DNA of 64,000 nt from Pedobacter yonginensis (GCF_003173595.1 NZ_QGNZ01000001.1:1054001-1118000); one strand, 5' to 3'. Numbered from the stretch's first letter, positions 33,711 through 43,254 are shown. Notes: generated from the letters alone by a model not told the origin. Translations and numbers: made by a program.

Positions 33711-34790
33711 TCAGTTTATTTTCATTTTGTATATAAAATATGGTGGTTTTCCTAAATCCGTCGTGCCAGTAAAAGCTGGTGTTTTATCAAGTTGATTAAC
33801 AGCCATATAGATATATCCGCCTTGCAAGCTCACGTTATCTAACCAAAGTAATCTAGCATCCCTAATTACGGGTTCTAGTTTTTTTGTTTTAGCATTCCAT
33901 TTATCTATGCCTTTATCACACAAATTTGTGTAGTAATGATTACCATTACTATCCGTTGCAACACCATCTGAAATAGGCTTGCTTCCCACTTTCTTTATCG
34001 TTGATGAAATTTCATCATCTTTCTTGTTTTCTCTTATTGCTCTTGCTGAAATGCTGTACCATGTCTTTCCATTCATTGCGCCATAAAACAGTGTTTCTTT
34101 ATCTGCCGAAATCGTAATTGGATTTACACCTACTCGTGCCGGCTTACCTCCAAAATTGATCACCTTTGAATCAATAATCATATCAATATCTTCGCTTAAA
34201 AAAGAAGGATGTTGTTTTAAACGTTTTACCTCCTTTTTGCTGATATTAACCACCAGAATTCCCGGATTGGCAATATCTGCGAGATAAATAAAGCCATTTT
34301 TTATGTCAACAGCCAAATCTTGAATAAATGATCCCTTTGGAGCTACTTCTTCAGGAAAGGTTAAAGAAAAAATATTTTCTTTACTTTTTGCATTAAAGCC
34401 AAACAGTCTTGTTTGTCCGAAATTCAAACCCATATCAATTACCCATACATTACCATTTTCATCAGTATTAATGCCCAAAGGCGTATCAAAAGAATGCGCT
34501 GTGGCCATCTTTCCGGCCTCTCTCTGCCAACTTGAGTTTGGAAATGGTTCAATTTTGTTTTCACCTTTGATAAGGGCTAACTGTACGGACGGATTTCCTA
34601 AAGGATGAAGCGTTGCAAAAATAACACCTTGATTATTAACGGCAACGTTTCCGGGACGAATGTTCATTTTTGAAACTACTACCAATTGCTTGGTTGCATC
34701 ACTTTTTACTTGGGCATATACCTCTACTTTGAAGTTTACAACAAAGAAAGCAACGAATACCAACAGTGGAAATAAATTATTTTTTTTCAT
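33711..34790 (-). CDS. Secreted major royal jelly-related protein (MRJP/yellow family)
   Basis: A 359-residue exported protein (hydrophobic N-terminus 'LFPLLVFVAFFVVNFKVEVYA'). The body is a six-bladed propeller of the MRJP/L-dopachrome tautomerase-related family: 'THSFDTPLGINTDENGNVWV' style strand 'LGINTDENGNVWVIDMGLN', 'IQDLAVDIKNGFIYLADIA', 'GVNPITISADKETLFYGAMN' and 'ISDGVATDSNGNHYYTNL'. Bacterial members have no firmly known substrate. It is divergent from an HxlR-type regulator 94 bases away, which probably controls it. Confidence 0.85.
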   Translation of the reverse strand: MKKNNLFPLLVFVAFFVVNFKVEVYAQVKSDATKQLVVVSKMNIRPGNVAVNNQGVIFATLHPLGNPSVQLALIKGENKIEPFPNSSWQREAGKMATAHSFDTPLGINTDENGNVWVIDMGLNFGQTRLFGFNAKSKENIFSLTFPEEVAPKGSFIQDLAVDIKNGFIYLADIANPGILVVNISKKEVKRLKQHPSFLSEDIDMIIDSKVINFGGKPARVGVNPITISADKETLFYGAMNGKTWYSISARAIRENKKDDEISSTIKKVGSKPISDGVATDSNGNHYYTNLCDKGIDKWNAKTKKLEPVIRDARLLWLDNVSLQGGYIYMAVNQLDKTPAFTGTTDLGKPPYFIYKMKIN

Positions 34791-34828
34791 TTCTTTAAAG
34801 AGTTTTTTAACTATATTTTTTATAGCTA

Positions 34829-34864
34829 CAAACCTAATTATAGTTGCTTATATTTGCAATAACT
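34829..34864. promoter_or_regulatory. Face-to-face promoters and candidate HxlR operator
   Basis: On the - strand TTG (34859-34857), 20 bases, TAGGTTTG (34836-34829) drives the MRJP gene. On the + strand TATATTTG (34849-34856) is the hxlR -7 box. The imperfect inverted repeat AGTTGC (34842-34847) / GCAATAACT (34856-34864) covers the + box and the - strand TTG, a position where a bound regulator would block both. Confidence 0.6.
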
Positions 34865-34884
34865 GTTAAAATTGATAGTAATAG

Positions 34885-35229
34885 ATGTATTGTATAGATA
34901 ATAAAGAATTTCCTTGCAGCACAAGCCTGACAATGAAATACATAGGTGGAAAATGGAAAGCTGTAATCCTTATTCATTTAATTGAAAAAAAACGTTACAA
35001 TGAACTTCGTAAGGAGCTTTCAATGGTTACTGAACGAACAATTAGTTTACAATTAAAAGAATTAGAAGCTGACGGGCTTATAAAGCGCACCGTTTATACC
35101 TCAAAGCCACCGTTAAGGGTTGAATATGAGCTAACAAAATTTGGAGCAACATTAATACCACTACTAACCGAGATGGCAAAATGGGGTAAAGAGACTGCTA
35201 AAAATAACACAAAAATCATAAAAAAATGA
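34885..35229 (+). CDS. HxlR-family winged-helix transcriptional regulator
   Basis: A 114-residue regulator with the HxlR/DUF24 pattern: Cys near the N-terminus ('KEFPCSTSLTMKYIGGKWKA'), 'YNELRKELSMVTERTISLQL' recognition helix and 'RVEYELTKFGATLIPLL'. In many members that N-terminal Cys senses electrophiles or disulfide stress. It is divergently transcribed from the MRJP gene, its likely target. The first Met, three residues before Cys3, is also plausible as a redox context. Confidence 0.92.
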   Translation: MYCIDNKEFPCSTSLTMKYIGGKWKAVILIHLIEKKRYNELRKELSMVTERTISLQLKELEADGLIKRTVYTSKPPLRVEYELTKFGATLIPLLTEMAKWGKETAKNNTKIIKK

Positions 35230-35503
35230 GTCGTAATTGTTATTCTTCTCTGTGCGGTATAACACTTTCTTGTCGTTAACTTTCTGTTGATGAGCCATAG
35301 AACATCGTTAATCTCTTAAATTTATTACAGGTTTTTTGCTCGTTTTAAGGGATGTTTTTGTTACAGCGAACTCAATTATTAAGTTAACCTGAATTCAGTT
35401 TAAGTTTTAAGGAAAAAAGATAAAAGTTAATTAAAATTCATTAAGATGGAAAATGAGTTCGGATGAAAGATGGATATTAAAATTTAATTTCCTACCGCTG
35501 CTA

Positions 35504-36802
35504 TCAAATTTCCTCTAAAGCCGATTTGATAGCACCGTAAACATAGTCCAAGTCCTCGTTACTGATGATGTAGGGCGGTAAAATATAAATGATGTTTCCT
35601 AAAGGTCTTAAAATTATTCCCTTATCTAAAAAATAAGCATAAAGTAAATTCCGAAGATTGCTTAAATACGAAGTTTCGTTACCTGTCTCCCACTCTATTG
35701 CGATAATGGTTCCGGTTTGGCGGATGGCTTTTACTTTAACATGGTTTTTTATTTCTTGTAAAAAGACAGCGTGTTTGGCTTCTATTCTCTTAATATTTTC
35801 CAGCGTGGTACTTTCTAAAAGAATATCCAAACTCGCTAATGAGGCGACACAAGAAATCGGATTTGCAGTAAAAGAATGACCATGATACAGGGTTTTCAAT
35901 TTATCATCACTTAAAAAAGCATTGTAAATTTCATTTGTACAGGTAGTTACGCCTAGGGGCATGGTTCCACCGGTTAAACCTTTACTCAAGCAAAAAATAT
36001 CGGGCTTATGCGTTAATTTTTCGCAGGCAAAATAGGTACCTGTACGGCCGAAGCCTGTCATTACCTCATCTGCAATGGTCAGAATATTATTCTGTTTGCA
36101 AGTGGCTACCAATTCATCCAGATATTGGGCCTCATACATCAACATACCACCCGAACCTAAAATTAAAGGTTCGAAAATAAAGCAGGCTACTTCTGCTTTA
36201 AGGTTTGCTATCTGTGCTTTCAGTGTTTCGATATTATCTGCATTCGGCAAATCAATAAACGCTACATCAAACAACAAACTATTAAAAGCATCGGTAAAAA
36301 TACTTCGCCCACTAACAGACATTGCCCCAAAGGTATCGCCATGGTAGGCGTTTTTAAACGCCAGAATTTTATTCTTGGGTTGTTGTTTGTTATCCCAATA
36401 TTGCAAGCACATTTTTAGTGCTACTTCAACCGCAGTTGATCCATTATCGGTATAAAACACCTTATCTTGCTGCCCAGGAAGAAGTGGCAATAATCGTTCA
36501 GCCAATAAAACCGCTGGTTCATGGGTAAAGCCGGCAAAAATTACGTGTTCTAAAACGGTGAGCTGTTCAGCTACTTTTTTAGCGATGTGGGGGTGTGTGT
36601 GGCCGTGAATATTTACCCACCAAGAAGAAACCGCATCAATATATCTTTTCCCATGCTCATCAAATACATATACCCCTTCTCCCCTTACAATAGGGATATG
36701 CGGCAAGGCATTTTTCATTTGGGTGTAAGGGTGCCAGATTACCTTTTGATCTCTTTCTGTTAAATTAAGTTGAGCGTTTTCGGGTTGTAAAGAATCGGAC
36801 AT
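35504..36802 (-). CDS. bioA: Adenosylmethionine-8-amino-7-oxononanoate aminotransferase
   Basis: PLP enzyme that turns 7-keto-8-aminopelargonate into 7,8-diaminopelargonate with S-adenosylmethionine as amino donor (biotin synthesis). The 432 residues show 'IWHPYTQMKNALPHIPIVRG' (the class-specific start), 'VSSWWVNIHGHTHP', the PLP Asp in 'TIADEVMTGFGRTGTYFACE', and the Schiff-base Lys in 'FCLSKGLTGGTMPLGVT'. No other biotin gene is adjacent. Five bases separate its start from the Nudix gene upstream. Confidence 0.96.
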   Translation of the reverse strand: MSDSLQPENAQLNLTERDQKVIWHPYTQMKNALPHIPIVRGEGVYVFDEHGKRYIDAVSSWWVNIHGHTHPHIAKKVAEQLTVLEHVIFAGFTHEPAVLLAERLLPLLPGQQDKVFYTDNGSTAVEVALKMCLQYWDNKQQPKNKILAFKNAYHGDTFGAMSVSGRSIFTDAFNSLLFDVAFIDLPNADNIETLKAQIANLKAEVACFIFEPLILGSGGMLMYEAQYLDELVATCKQNNILTIADEVMTGFGRTGTYFACEKLTHKPDIFCLSKGLTGGTMPLGVTTCTNEIYNAFLSDDKLKTLYHGHSFTANPISCVASLASLDILLESTTLENIKRIEAKHAVFLQEIKNHVKVKAIRQTGTIIAIEWETGNETSYLSNLRNLLYAYFLDKGIILRPLGNIIYILPPYIISNEDLDYVYGAIKSALEEI

Positions 36803-36807
36803 GAAAT

Positions 36808-37269
36808 TTATATTGAAGAATCTGCAAATTGTTTTTTTAAAAGTTCGGCAACGGTTTTATCGGTTCGAAAGGTAATTTCATCAATTGATAAATTATTAAT
36901 TTTTACCCAACGGAAAGCTTGAAGCAATTCGCCATCGCCATCAAAATCGTATATTTTTGTTTTAAAAGCAAGTTTCAAAGGCGCCTTTTCTTTTACGAGA
37001 TAGTAAATACTAATCAACTGGCTATCGTTGAATGATGATTTTTCAAAAAAATCGGTGGTGTAAAAATGAGCGAGCACCTCAATTTCTGCTTGGCATTCTT
37101 CTACGAACTCGCGTTTTAAGCCATCAATAAGCCCTTCGCCAAGCTCTAAGCCACCACCTGGAAACTTACTAAACCTGATGCCGTATTCCTGCTCATCACT
37201 TACCAAAACCTCATTGTTGTGGTTAATGAGCAAACCATATACCCGAACGTTAAAGTAACTCACGATCAA
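36808..37269 (-). CDS. Nudix hydrolase
   Basis: A 153-residue Nudix domain with box 'GGGLELGEGLIDGLKREFVE' continuing 'ECQAE', which supplies the metal-binding glutamates (GX5EX7REVXEE-like). The substrate, a nucleoside diphosphate linked to X, is not predictable. It overlaps the CDF transporter gene by 20 bases and precedes bioA by 5, so the three form one operon-like unit without obvious shared function. Confidence 0.88.
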   Translation of the reverse strand: MIVSYFNVRVYGLLINHNNEVLVSDEQEYGIRFSKFPGGGLELGEGLIDGLKREFVEECQAEIEVLAHFYTTDFFEKSSFNDSQLISIYYLVKEKAPLKLAFKTKIYDFDGDGELLQAFRWVKINNLSIDEITFRTDKTVAELLKKQFADSSI

Positions 37270-38236
37270 AATGCTTTTTATTTTTTATCACGATTTCTGG
37301 CGTCCATACAATTTCATCTTTAAATGCCTCTTTTCTAACAGGGCATTCACTCATATGGCAATAGTGGCAACACTCTGGCAAACATGGGTCGGCATGTATA
37401 AAAAGCTCAGCCTTTCGGAAACCATTTTTATTAATGAGCTCATCAATTTGAGAAATCTCGCGATGAACTTTATTTAAATCGAAATAATAGGGCAAAGTTA
37501 CGTGGCAGTCGATGTGAAATTCTGGGCCATACTGCTGTGTACGCAGGTTATGAACATCAATCCAAGGATTATGTCTGTTTTTTTGTAGTACATCCACCAC
37601 CTCTTCAACCAAAGTAAAATCGCTTTCATCCATAAGGCCTCCAACAGAGCCACGTGTAAGCTTGTATCCGGAGTAAACAATGTAAAAGCCAACCAGAACG
37701 GATAATAAACTGTCCATCCAGATAATGCCTGTAATTTGAATGAGAATTAGCCCAACAACAATAGCTACACTTGTATAGGTATCTGTTAATAAGTGCTTTC
37801 CATCGGCCTTTAGGGTAACGGAGTGATGTTTGTTCCCTACGTTAATAAGATACAAACCTACAACCATATTGATTAAGCCAGTGATGCCAATAATAAGCGT
37901 ACCTTCTAATAAATTGCCAACCTGATGCGGATAAACTAAATTGTAAGAAGATTTAAAAATGATAATTACCCCTGCAATCAAAATCAAAATTCCCTCAACA
38001 AATGCAGAGAAAAATTCTACTTTACCATGCCCGTATGGATGATTTTCATCACGCGGTCGAGTACTCAAATAAATGCTGTAAAATGCGAAACTGCCGGCTA
38101 TAACGTTTACAATACTTTCTGCGGCATCGGTTAAAATGGCGTTAGATTCTGTTATGAAATAGGCCACAAATTTGGCCAGCATCAAAACCACACTCACCAC
38201 CAACGAAATTACAATTGCTTTCTTCTTAACCGTCAC
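37250..38236 (-). CDS. Cation diffusion facilitator transporter
   Basis: A 328-residue inner-membrane exporter of divalent metals (Zn, Fe, Co or Cd) using the proton gradient. Six membrane helices span residues 8-205; transport-site acids are visible in 'NAILTDAAESIVNVIAG' and 'KHLLTDTYTSVAIVVG', and 'ENHPYGHGKVEFFSAFVEG' is the conserved loop after helix 2. The C-terminal cytosolic domain ends unusually in a Cys/His cluster, 'CLPECCHYCHMSECPVR', which could add a metal-sensing site. The upstream region is shared with the divergent aminotransferase gene. Confidence 0.92.
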   Translation of the reverse strand: MTVKKKAIVISLVVSVVLMLAKFVAYFITESNAILTDAAESIVNVIAGSFAFYSIYLSTRPRDENHPYGHGKVEFFSAFVEGILILIAGVIIIFKSSYNLVYPHQVGNLLEGTLIIGITGLINMVVGLYLINVGNKHHSVTLKADGKHLLTDTYTSVAIVVGLILIQITGIIWMDSLLSVLVGFYIVYSGYKLTRGSVGGLMDESDFTLVEEVVDVLQKNRHNPWIDVHNLRTQQYGPEFHIDCHVTLPYYFDLNKVHREISQIDELINKNGFRKAELFIHADPCLPECCHYCHMSECPVRKEAFKDEIVWTPEIVIKNKKHFDRELL

Positions 38237-38322
38237 GAGGATTTTTTTTCAAAAATACGGTTATCAAATAAATTAATTGACAAAAACTCCGTCTTTTTTA
38301 GTGCAGAATAATATTTGGTTTA

Positions 38323-38330
38323 TATATTTG
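38323..38330 (+). promoter_or_regulatory. Candidate -7 box of the aminotransferase gene
   Basis: TATATTTG matches TAnnTTTG, 18 bases before the ATG at 38349. Confidence 0.55.
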
Positions 38331-38348
38331 CGCTCAAAGTAATTAACC

Positions 38349-39545
38349 ATGAGCACCTTATCCAAAAGAATTAACAGTTTATCAGAATCTGCAACCCTTA
38401 AAATGACCAAACTTGGCCGTGAATTATCTGCCAAAGGCGTAAATGTAATCAGTTTAAGTGTTGGCGAACCCGATTTTAATACGCCTGACCATGTTAAAAA
38501 TGCAGCTAAAACTGCGTTAGATCAAAATTATACTCGTTACTCGCCAGTACCAGGCTATCCTGATCTTCGTCAGGCCATTGCGAACAAACTAAAAACAGAA
38601 AATAACTTAGATTACGATGCATCACAAATTGTAGTTTCTACAGGTGCCAAACAATCTTTGTCAAATGTGATTTTAACCTTAATTGATCCTGACGATGAAG
38701 TAATTATTCCAACTCCTTATTGGGTTTCGTATTCAGAAATGGTTACGCTAGCCGAAGGAAAATCAGTTTTTATTGATACTGACCTAGAGAGCAACTTCAA
38801 AATAACGGCCGAGCAATTAGAGGCTGCCATTACCCCGAAAACAAAGCTGTTTATGTTTTCTTCACCTTGCAACCCAACTGGATCTGTTTATAACAAAGCA
38901 GAGCTTGAAGCATTAGCTAAGGTTTTTGAAAAACATCCAAACATTTATATCCTTTCTGATGAGATTTATGAACACATTAACTTTGTGGATAAACATGAAT
39001 CCATCGCACAATTTGATAGCATCAAAGACCGCGTAATTATTGTAAACGGTTTCTCTAAAGCATTTGCCATGACTGGCTGGCGTTTAGGCTACATTGCGGC
39101 TAACAAAGAAATTGCTGCTGCTAACGATAAACTACAAGGTCAAACCACATCTGGAACTTGCTCCATTGCACAGAGAGCAGGTATTGTTGCCTACGAGCAA
39201 GGTTTAGAAAGTGTTTTAGAAATGAAAAAAGCTTTCTTACGCAGAAGAGAACTTGTTTATAATTTATTAAATGAAATTCCTGGTGTTAAAACCAATTTAC
39301 CTGATGGCGCATTTTATTTCTTCCCAGAGATTAATGCCTTCTTCGGTAAAAAAGATGCTGAAGGCAATGTGATTAAAGATTCTTCAGATTTATCACTTTA
39401 CTTACTAAACGTTGGACACGTGGCTACCGTAGGTGGCGATTCATTCGGAAACAACAACTACATACGCTTATCTTATGCCGCATCAGATGAAAGTTTGGTG
39501 GAAGCACTAAAGAGAATTAAAGAAGCTTTAGCAAAATTAAATTAA
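38349..39545 (+). CDS. Class I PLP aminotransferase, aspartate aminotransferase-like
   Basis: Transfers amino groups between amino acids and 2-oxoglutarate; subgroup I-beta/gamma-type aspartate aminotransferases of 398 residues. The start MSTLSKRINSLSESATLKMT is typical of Bacteroidota AspC. PLP ligands are 'STGAKQSLSNVI', 'FSSPCNPTGSVY', 'SDEIYEHINF' and the Schiff-base Lys in 'VNGFSKAFAMTGWRLGYIA'. Arg in 'NYIRLSYAAS' binds the alpha carboxylate. Monocistronic: own promoter and a strong terminator. Confidence 0.93.
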   Translation: MSTLSKRINSLSESATLKMTKLGRELSAKGVNVISLSVGEPDFNTPDHVKNAAKTALDQNYTRYSPVPGYPDLRQAIANKLKTENNLDYDASQIVVSTGAKQSLSNVILTLIDPDDEVIIPTPYWVSYSEMVTLAEGKSVFIDTDLESNFKITAEQLEAAITPKTKLFMFSSPCNPTGSVYNKAELEALAKVFEKHPNIYILSDEIYEHINFVDKHESIAQFDSIKDRVIIVNGFSKAFAMTGWRLGYIAANKEIAAANDKLQGQTTSGTCSIAQRAGIVAYEQGLESVLEMKKAFLRRRELVYNLLNEIPGVKTNLPDGAFYFFPEINAFFGKKDAEGNVIKDSSDLSLYLLNVGHVATVGGDSFGNNNYIRLSYAASDESLVEALKRIKEALAKLN

Positions 39546-39564
39546 TTACCTAAAGCTGAACCAA

Positions 39565-39607
39565 CAAAACCCCTTGATAAATTAAATTATTGAGGGGTTT
39601 TGTTTTT
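39565..39607 (+). terminator. Intrinsic terminator
   Basis: AAAACCCCT (39566-39574) pairs with AGGGGTTTT (39593-39601) and is followed by GTTTTTT. It is 20 bases after the aminotransferase stop. Confidence 0.88.
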
Positions 39608-39811
39608 TATCTAGATTAATGTGAACGCTGTTTAAGGCCCAATGGAAAATTCCTATAGCCAATTAACATGATTAATAGGCTTGGATAATTTTTAATGTAT
39701 GATACCGGTCACCACGTACCATCGATATAAAGATATTCTTACCGACAAAGCCTGTAGAAATCAATTAATTGTTTCGCGAAGACAGGAACCACGGCGATAG
39801 ATGATTTAGGG

Positions 39812-41053
39812 TTAACTTCTAATCGCCTCAACAGGATCTAACCTCGAAGCAGAGTATGCTGGCCAAAAGCCTGATATGGTGCCGATAATAACGGAAATTC
39901 CGATGCCAAGTATGATATTATTGAAACCCAAAATCACTTCGAAGCCCGATGCCGCTGTGATAATTTTGGCGAAAATAAACACGAAGAATAAGCCGAGCAA
40001 TCCGCCCAAAATACAAAGTGATATGGATTCGAAAATAAACTGAAGCAAGATAAAGTAGTTTTTTGCCCCTAGCGATTTTTGAATACCAATAATGTTTGTA
40101 CGCTCTTTCACCGATACGAACATGATGTTTGCTATACTAAATCCCCCAACTAAAATAGAGAAGCCCCCAATTACCCATCCTGCAAGGTTTACCATATTGA
40201 ACATGGTATCTAACTGATTGGAAATCATAGTGGTTTTATTGAGTGCAAAGTCGTCCTCCTGACCTGGTTTAATTCGGTGAATAGAACGCATTAAGCCCGT
40301 TAATTCACTTTCAACTTCCTCTAAAGAAACATTAGTAGAACCTCTAACGGTAATTTGTGGATTGTATCTTTCGTTTTGAACATCCAAAATGCCTTTGGCG
40401 AAGTTAATCGGAATGTTTACACTTTTATCCAGTGAAGTGCCAAGCATATCTTCACCTTCTTTTTTGAATACGCCAACTACCGTAACCCTACGCCCTAAAA
40501 TTTGAGCTTGTTTGCCAATTGGATCTTCACTTCCAAATAATCCTTCGGCAATATCCGCGCCCATTAAACAAACCGGCGATCCGTTTTTACTCTCATTATC
40601 TGTAAAATACCTACCCGCTTGTAATTCGAAACTCCAAGTTTTGTTAAAATCTTGAGAAGCACCTGTAACCGATATGCCCTCAACCGAACTACTTCTGTAT
40701 TTTATCGTTCTATTTCCTGTCGAAATTTCAAAGGTAATGCCATCTGCATTTTCCATTCTATCACGAAGTGCAGCAAAATCTCTTAGCGAGGGCTCTGGGC
40801 GATTGACATATTTCCACCAAGGATAATCTCCAAAAATCCAGGGCCATTTCTGAACATATAAGGTATTCGAACCCAGCTTATCAACACTTGATTGCAATTT
40901 TGCCCTAAAACTATCTACTGCCGAAAATACGGCAATGATGGTAAAGATACCAATAGTGATTGCCAGAAGCGATAACATAGTACGCAACTTATTTTGACGC
41001 AACGCATCAAATGCAAAACGGAAGCTCTCGCCAATTAGCCTGAAGATTATCAT
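39812..41053 (-). CDS. MacB/FtsX-type ABC transporter permease
   Basis: A 413-residue inner-membrane protein with the MacB topology: one N-terminal helix (about 20-42, 'MLSLLAITIGIFTIIAVFSA'), a large periplasmic MacB_PCD domain to about residue 285, then three helices ('LAGWVIGGFSILVGGFSIAN', 'ILLQFIFESISLCILGGLLG', 'GFNNIILGIGISVIIGTISG') with FtsX signature 'RTNIIGIQKSLGAKNYFILL'. The fitting ATPase, MacB-like, is at 44588-45346, not adjacent. Probable role is export or lipoprotein/mechanical coupling; substrate unknown. Confidence 0.9.
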   Translation of the reverse strand: MIIFRLIGESFRFAFDALRQNKLRTMLSLLAITIGIFTIIAVFSAVDSFRAKLQSSVDKLGSNTLYVQKWPWIFGDYPWWKYVNRPEPSLRDFAALRDRMENADGITFEISTGNRTIKYRSSSVEGISVTGASQDFNKTWSFELQAGRYFTDNESKNGSPVCLMGADIAEGLFGSEDPIGKQAQILGRRVTVVGVFKKEGEDMLGTSLDKSVNIPINFAKGILDVQNERYNPQITVRGSTNVSLEEVESELTGLMRSIHRIKPGQEDDFALNKTTMISNQLDTMFNMVNLAGWVIGGFSILVGGFSIANIMFVSVKERTNIIGIQKSLGAKNYFILLQFIFESISLCILGGLLGLFFVFIFAKIITAASGFEVILGFNNIILGIGISVIIGTISGFWPAYSASRLDPVEAIRS

Positions 41054-41222
41054 AATTAGAGTTTAGACACAGAGGATAACAAAAGGTTACAACCCATTTT
41101 CAAAACTAATTAATTTTATACGATGGATGCAGTATAACAACACATTTTTGACCAAATAACAATCAAAACATAATATAGTACAAATGCGTTTGATAAAATA
41201 AGAAAAAGAAAAATTAAATTCG

Positions 41223-41230
41223 TATTTTTG
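41223..41230 (+). promoter_or_regulatory. Candidate -7 box of queA
   Basis: TATTTTTG fits TAnnTTTG, 22 bases before the ATG. The nearest upstream TTTG (41189-41192) is spaced 30 bases away, outside the usual range. Confidence 0.55.
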
Positions 41231-41252
41231 CACCTCAAAAAATTCATCAGGA

Positions 41253-42302
41253 ATGAAATTATCACAATTCAAATTCAACTTACCAGAATCTCTTATTGCC
41301 AACAATCCGGCCGAACAACGCGACGAAGCACGTTTGATGGTGTTGCATAAAGACAGTGGTAAAATTGAGCATAAAATATTTAAAGATGTTTTAGGTTATT
41401 TCGACGACAAAGACGTAATGATTCTAAACAACACGAAAGTTTTCCCAGCCCGTTTATATGGTAACAAAGAAAAAACTGGTGCTACAATCGAGGTTTTCTT
41501 ATTGCGTGAATTAAATAAAGAGTTGCGTTTGTGGGATGTTTTAGTAGATCCTGCTCGTAAAATTCGTGTTGGTAATAAGTTATATTTTGGTGATAACGAT
41601 TTATTGGTGGCTGAGGTTGTAGATAACACAACTTCCCGCGGTCGTACCATCCGTTTCTTATTTGAAGGAACTGACGAGGAGTTTAGAAGAAATGTTGAAA
41701 TTTTAGGCGAAACACCGCTTCCAAAATACATTAAGCGCAAGGCTACTGCCGAAGATAAAGAACGTTACCAAACCATTTTTGCTAAGCATGAAGGTGCTGT
41801 GGCGGCTCCAACCGCAGGTTTACACTTTAGCCGTGAGTTGATGAAACGTTTAGAACTGAAAGGCGTTAACTTTGCTGAGGTAACATTACACGTTGGTTTA
41901 GGCACTTTTAGAACTGTGGAGGTTGAAGATTTGACTAAACACAAAATGGATTCTGAGCAATTTATCATTGAGCAAAAGGACGCCAACATCGTTAATAAAG
42001 CTTTAGAAGAGAAAAGAAGAATCTGTGCAGTAGGAACTACGTCTATGCGCTCTATCGAATCGGCTGTTTCCGCAAACAGAACTTTAAAGGCGGCAAACGA
42101 CTGGACCAGTAAATTCATCTTCCCTCCATACGATTTCAGCATAGCCAACTCTATGATTACCAATTTTCATACACCAGAATCAACTTTATTGATGATGGTA
42201 AGTGCATTTGGTGGTTACGAAAACGTGATGAATGCGTATGAAGTTGCCGTAAAAGAAAAATATAAGTTTTATAGTTATGGCGATGCCATGCTAATTATCT
42301 AG
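41253..42302 (+). CDS. queA: S-adenosylmethionine:tRNA ribosyltransferase-isomerase QueA
   Basis: Transfers and isomerises the ribosyl moiety of S-adenosylmethionine onto preQ1 in tRNA, giving epoxyqueuosine. The 349 residues have '[20 protein letters not shown]' at the start, '[14 protein letters not shown]', '[20 protein letters not shown]' and '[26 protein letters not shown]', all QueA hallmarks. The product is reduced by QueG, encoded at 5.7 kb. ispD follows 68 bases later on the same strand. Confidence 0.97.
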   Translation: MKLSQFKFNLPESLIANNPAEQRDEARLMVLHKDSGKIEHKIFKDVLGYFDDKDVMILNNTKVFPARLYGNKEKTGATIEVFLLRELNKELRLWDVLVDPARKIRVGNKLYFGDNDLLVAEVVDNTTSRGRTIRFLFEGTDEEFRRNVEILGETPLPKYIKRKATAEDKERYQTIFAKHEGAVAAPTAGLHFSRELMKRLELKGVNFAEVTLHVGLGTFRTVEVEDLTKHKMDSEQFIIEQKDANIVNKALEEKRRICAVGTTSMRSIESAVSANRTLKAANDWTSKFIFPPYDFSIANSMITNFHTPESTLLMMVSAFGGYENVMNAYEVAVKEKYKFYSYGDAMLII

Positions 42303-42315
42303 CTTTCAGTCAAGT

Positions 42316-42355
42316 AAATATCAAGTATCTAACTCAAACGAGGTACTTGATATTT
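42316..42355 (+). terminator. Hairpin between queA and ispD
   Basis: AAATATCAAGTA (42316-42327) is perfectly complementary to TACTTGATATTT (42344-42355). The following AAACTTTG is not a T-tract, so it may be a weak terminator or a processing/stability hairpin between queA and ispD. Confidence 0.45.
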
Positions 42356-42370
42356 AAACTTTGATCCCTA

Positions 42371-43039
42371 ATGATAAAATACTACGCTATAATTGTGGCA
42401 GGCGGTTCTGGTAATCGGATGCAGACTGAAACCCCAAAACAATTTCTGTTGCTTAACAACCTTCCGGTTTTAATGCATACGGTTAAAGCTTTTGCTTTAA
42501 GCGATTCTCAACCTAAAATTTTAATTGTACTCAATCAAGAACAGCATAACTATTGGGCTAGATTATGCGAGGAATTTAATTTTCGCATTCCACATGAGGT
42601 TATATCAGGTGGAACTGAACGATTCCATTCGGTAAAGAATGCAATAGATTCTATTGAAGGAGAAGGCGTTGTAGCGATACATGATGCTGTGCGTCCTTTA
42701 GTTTCAAAAACGCTGATTGACAACTGTTTTAACCATGCTGTGAAGACTGGAAATGCCATTGCAGCGGTACAATCAAGCGATAGCGTTCGGTTGCTCAAGG
42801 GTGAGAAAACTTCGGCCTTAAACCGAGATGAAATCTATTTGGTACAAACGCCACAAACTTTCAGCTTGGCCATTCTTAAAGAAGCCTATCAACAAGCATT
42901 TAATGCTAACTTTACCGATGATGCAAGCGTGGTAGAGGCCATTGGTTATGATATTAACATCACCGAAGGCGAAAGAAACAACATTAAAATAACTTACCCG
43001 ATCGATTTAGAATTGGCAGAATTGCTCCTTAAAAAATAA
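42371..43039 (+). CDS. ispD: 2-C-methyl-D-erythritol 4-phosphate cytidylyltransferase
   Basis: Third enzyme of the MEP isoprenoid pathway, coupling CTP to methylerythritol phosphate. The 222 residues contain the nucleotide-binding start 'AIIVAGGSGNRMQTETPKQF', 'GGTERFHSVKNAI', 'VAIHDAVRPLVS' and 'TDDASVVEAIGYDINITEGE'. Its product ultimately supplies the isopentenyl diphosphate used by Idi and CrtB here. Confidence 0.96.
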   Translation: MIKYYAIIVAGGSGNRMQTETPKQFLLLNNLPVLMHTVKAFALSDSQPKILIVLNQEQHNYWARLCEEFNFRIPHEVISGGTERFHSVKNAIDSIEGEGVVAIHDAVRPLVSKTLIDNCFNHAVKTGNAIAAVQSSDSVRLLKGEKTSALNRDEIYLVQTPQTFSLAILKEAYQQAFNANFTDDASVVEAIGYDINITEGERNNIKITYPIDLELAELLLKK

Positions 43040-43070
43040 GTTCTTTTTTTTGAAATCACTTAAAGCCAAT

Positions 43071-43200
43071 CCGTGATGCTGAATAAGCCATCCGGAATGC
43101 TGAATTTATTTCAGCCCCTTAATCATAATTAAAACCTAAGTCAAACCATCTGCTGAATTTATTTCAGCATTTTAATCCATTTGGGTTTTGTATTAAACCG
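43071..43200. repeat. Dispersed hairpin repeat, double copy
   Basis: Two hairpins of the same type lie in tandem: GCTGAATTTATTTCAGC at 43099-43115 and TGCTGAATTTATTTCAGCA at 43151-43169, each followed by a 'CTTAAT'/'TTTTAAT' block; a partial CCGTGATGCTGAA precedes them. They match copies at 13.6, 49.3 and 63.7 kb. Located 3' of ispD. Confidence 0.75.
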
Positions 43201-43218
43201 ACCCACATTAAAATATAA

Positions 43219-43254
43219 AAAAAGGGAAGCTCAAAATAATGAGGTTCCCTTTTT
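43219..43254. terminator. Bidirectional intrinsic terminator
   Basis: AAAAAGGGAAGCTC (43219-43232) pairs with GAGGTTCCCTTTTT (43241-43254) with one mismatch around an eight-base loop. It can end ispD transcription and the opposing small membrane gene. Confidence 0.8.

Noticed and set aside
33577-33795. Open frame on the + strand after the VOC gene
   Set aside because: It overlaps the hairpin and the 3' end of the MRJP gene, and its composition is not protein-like.
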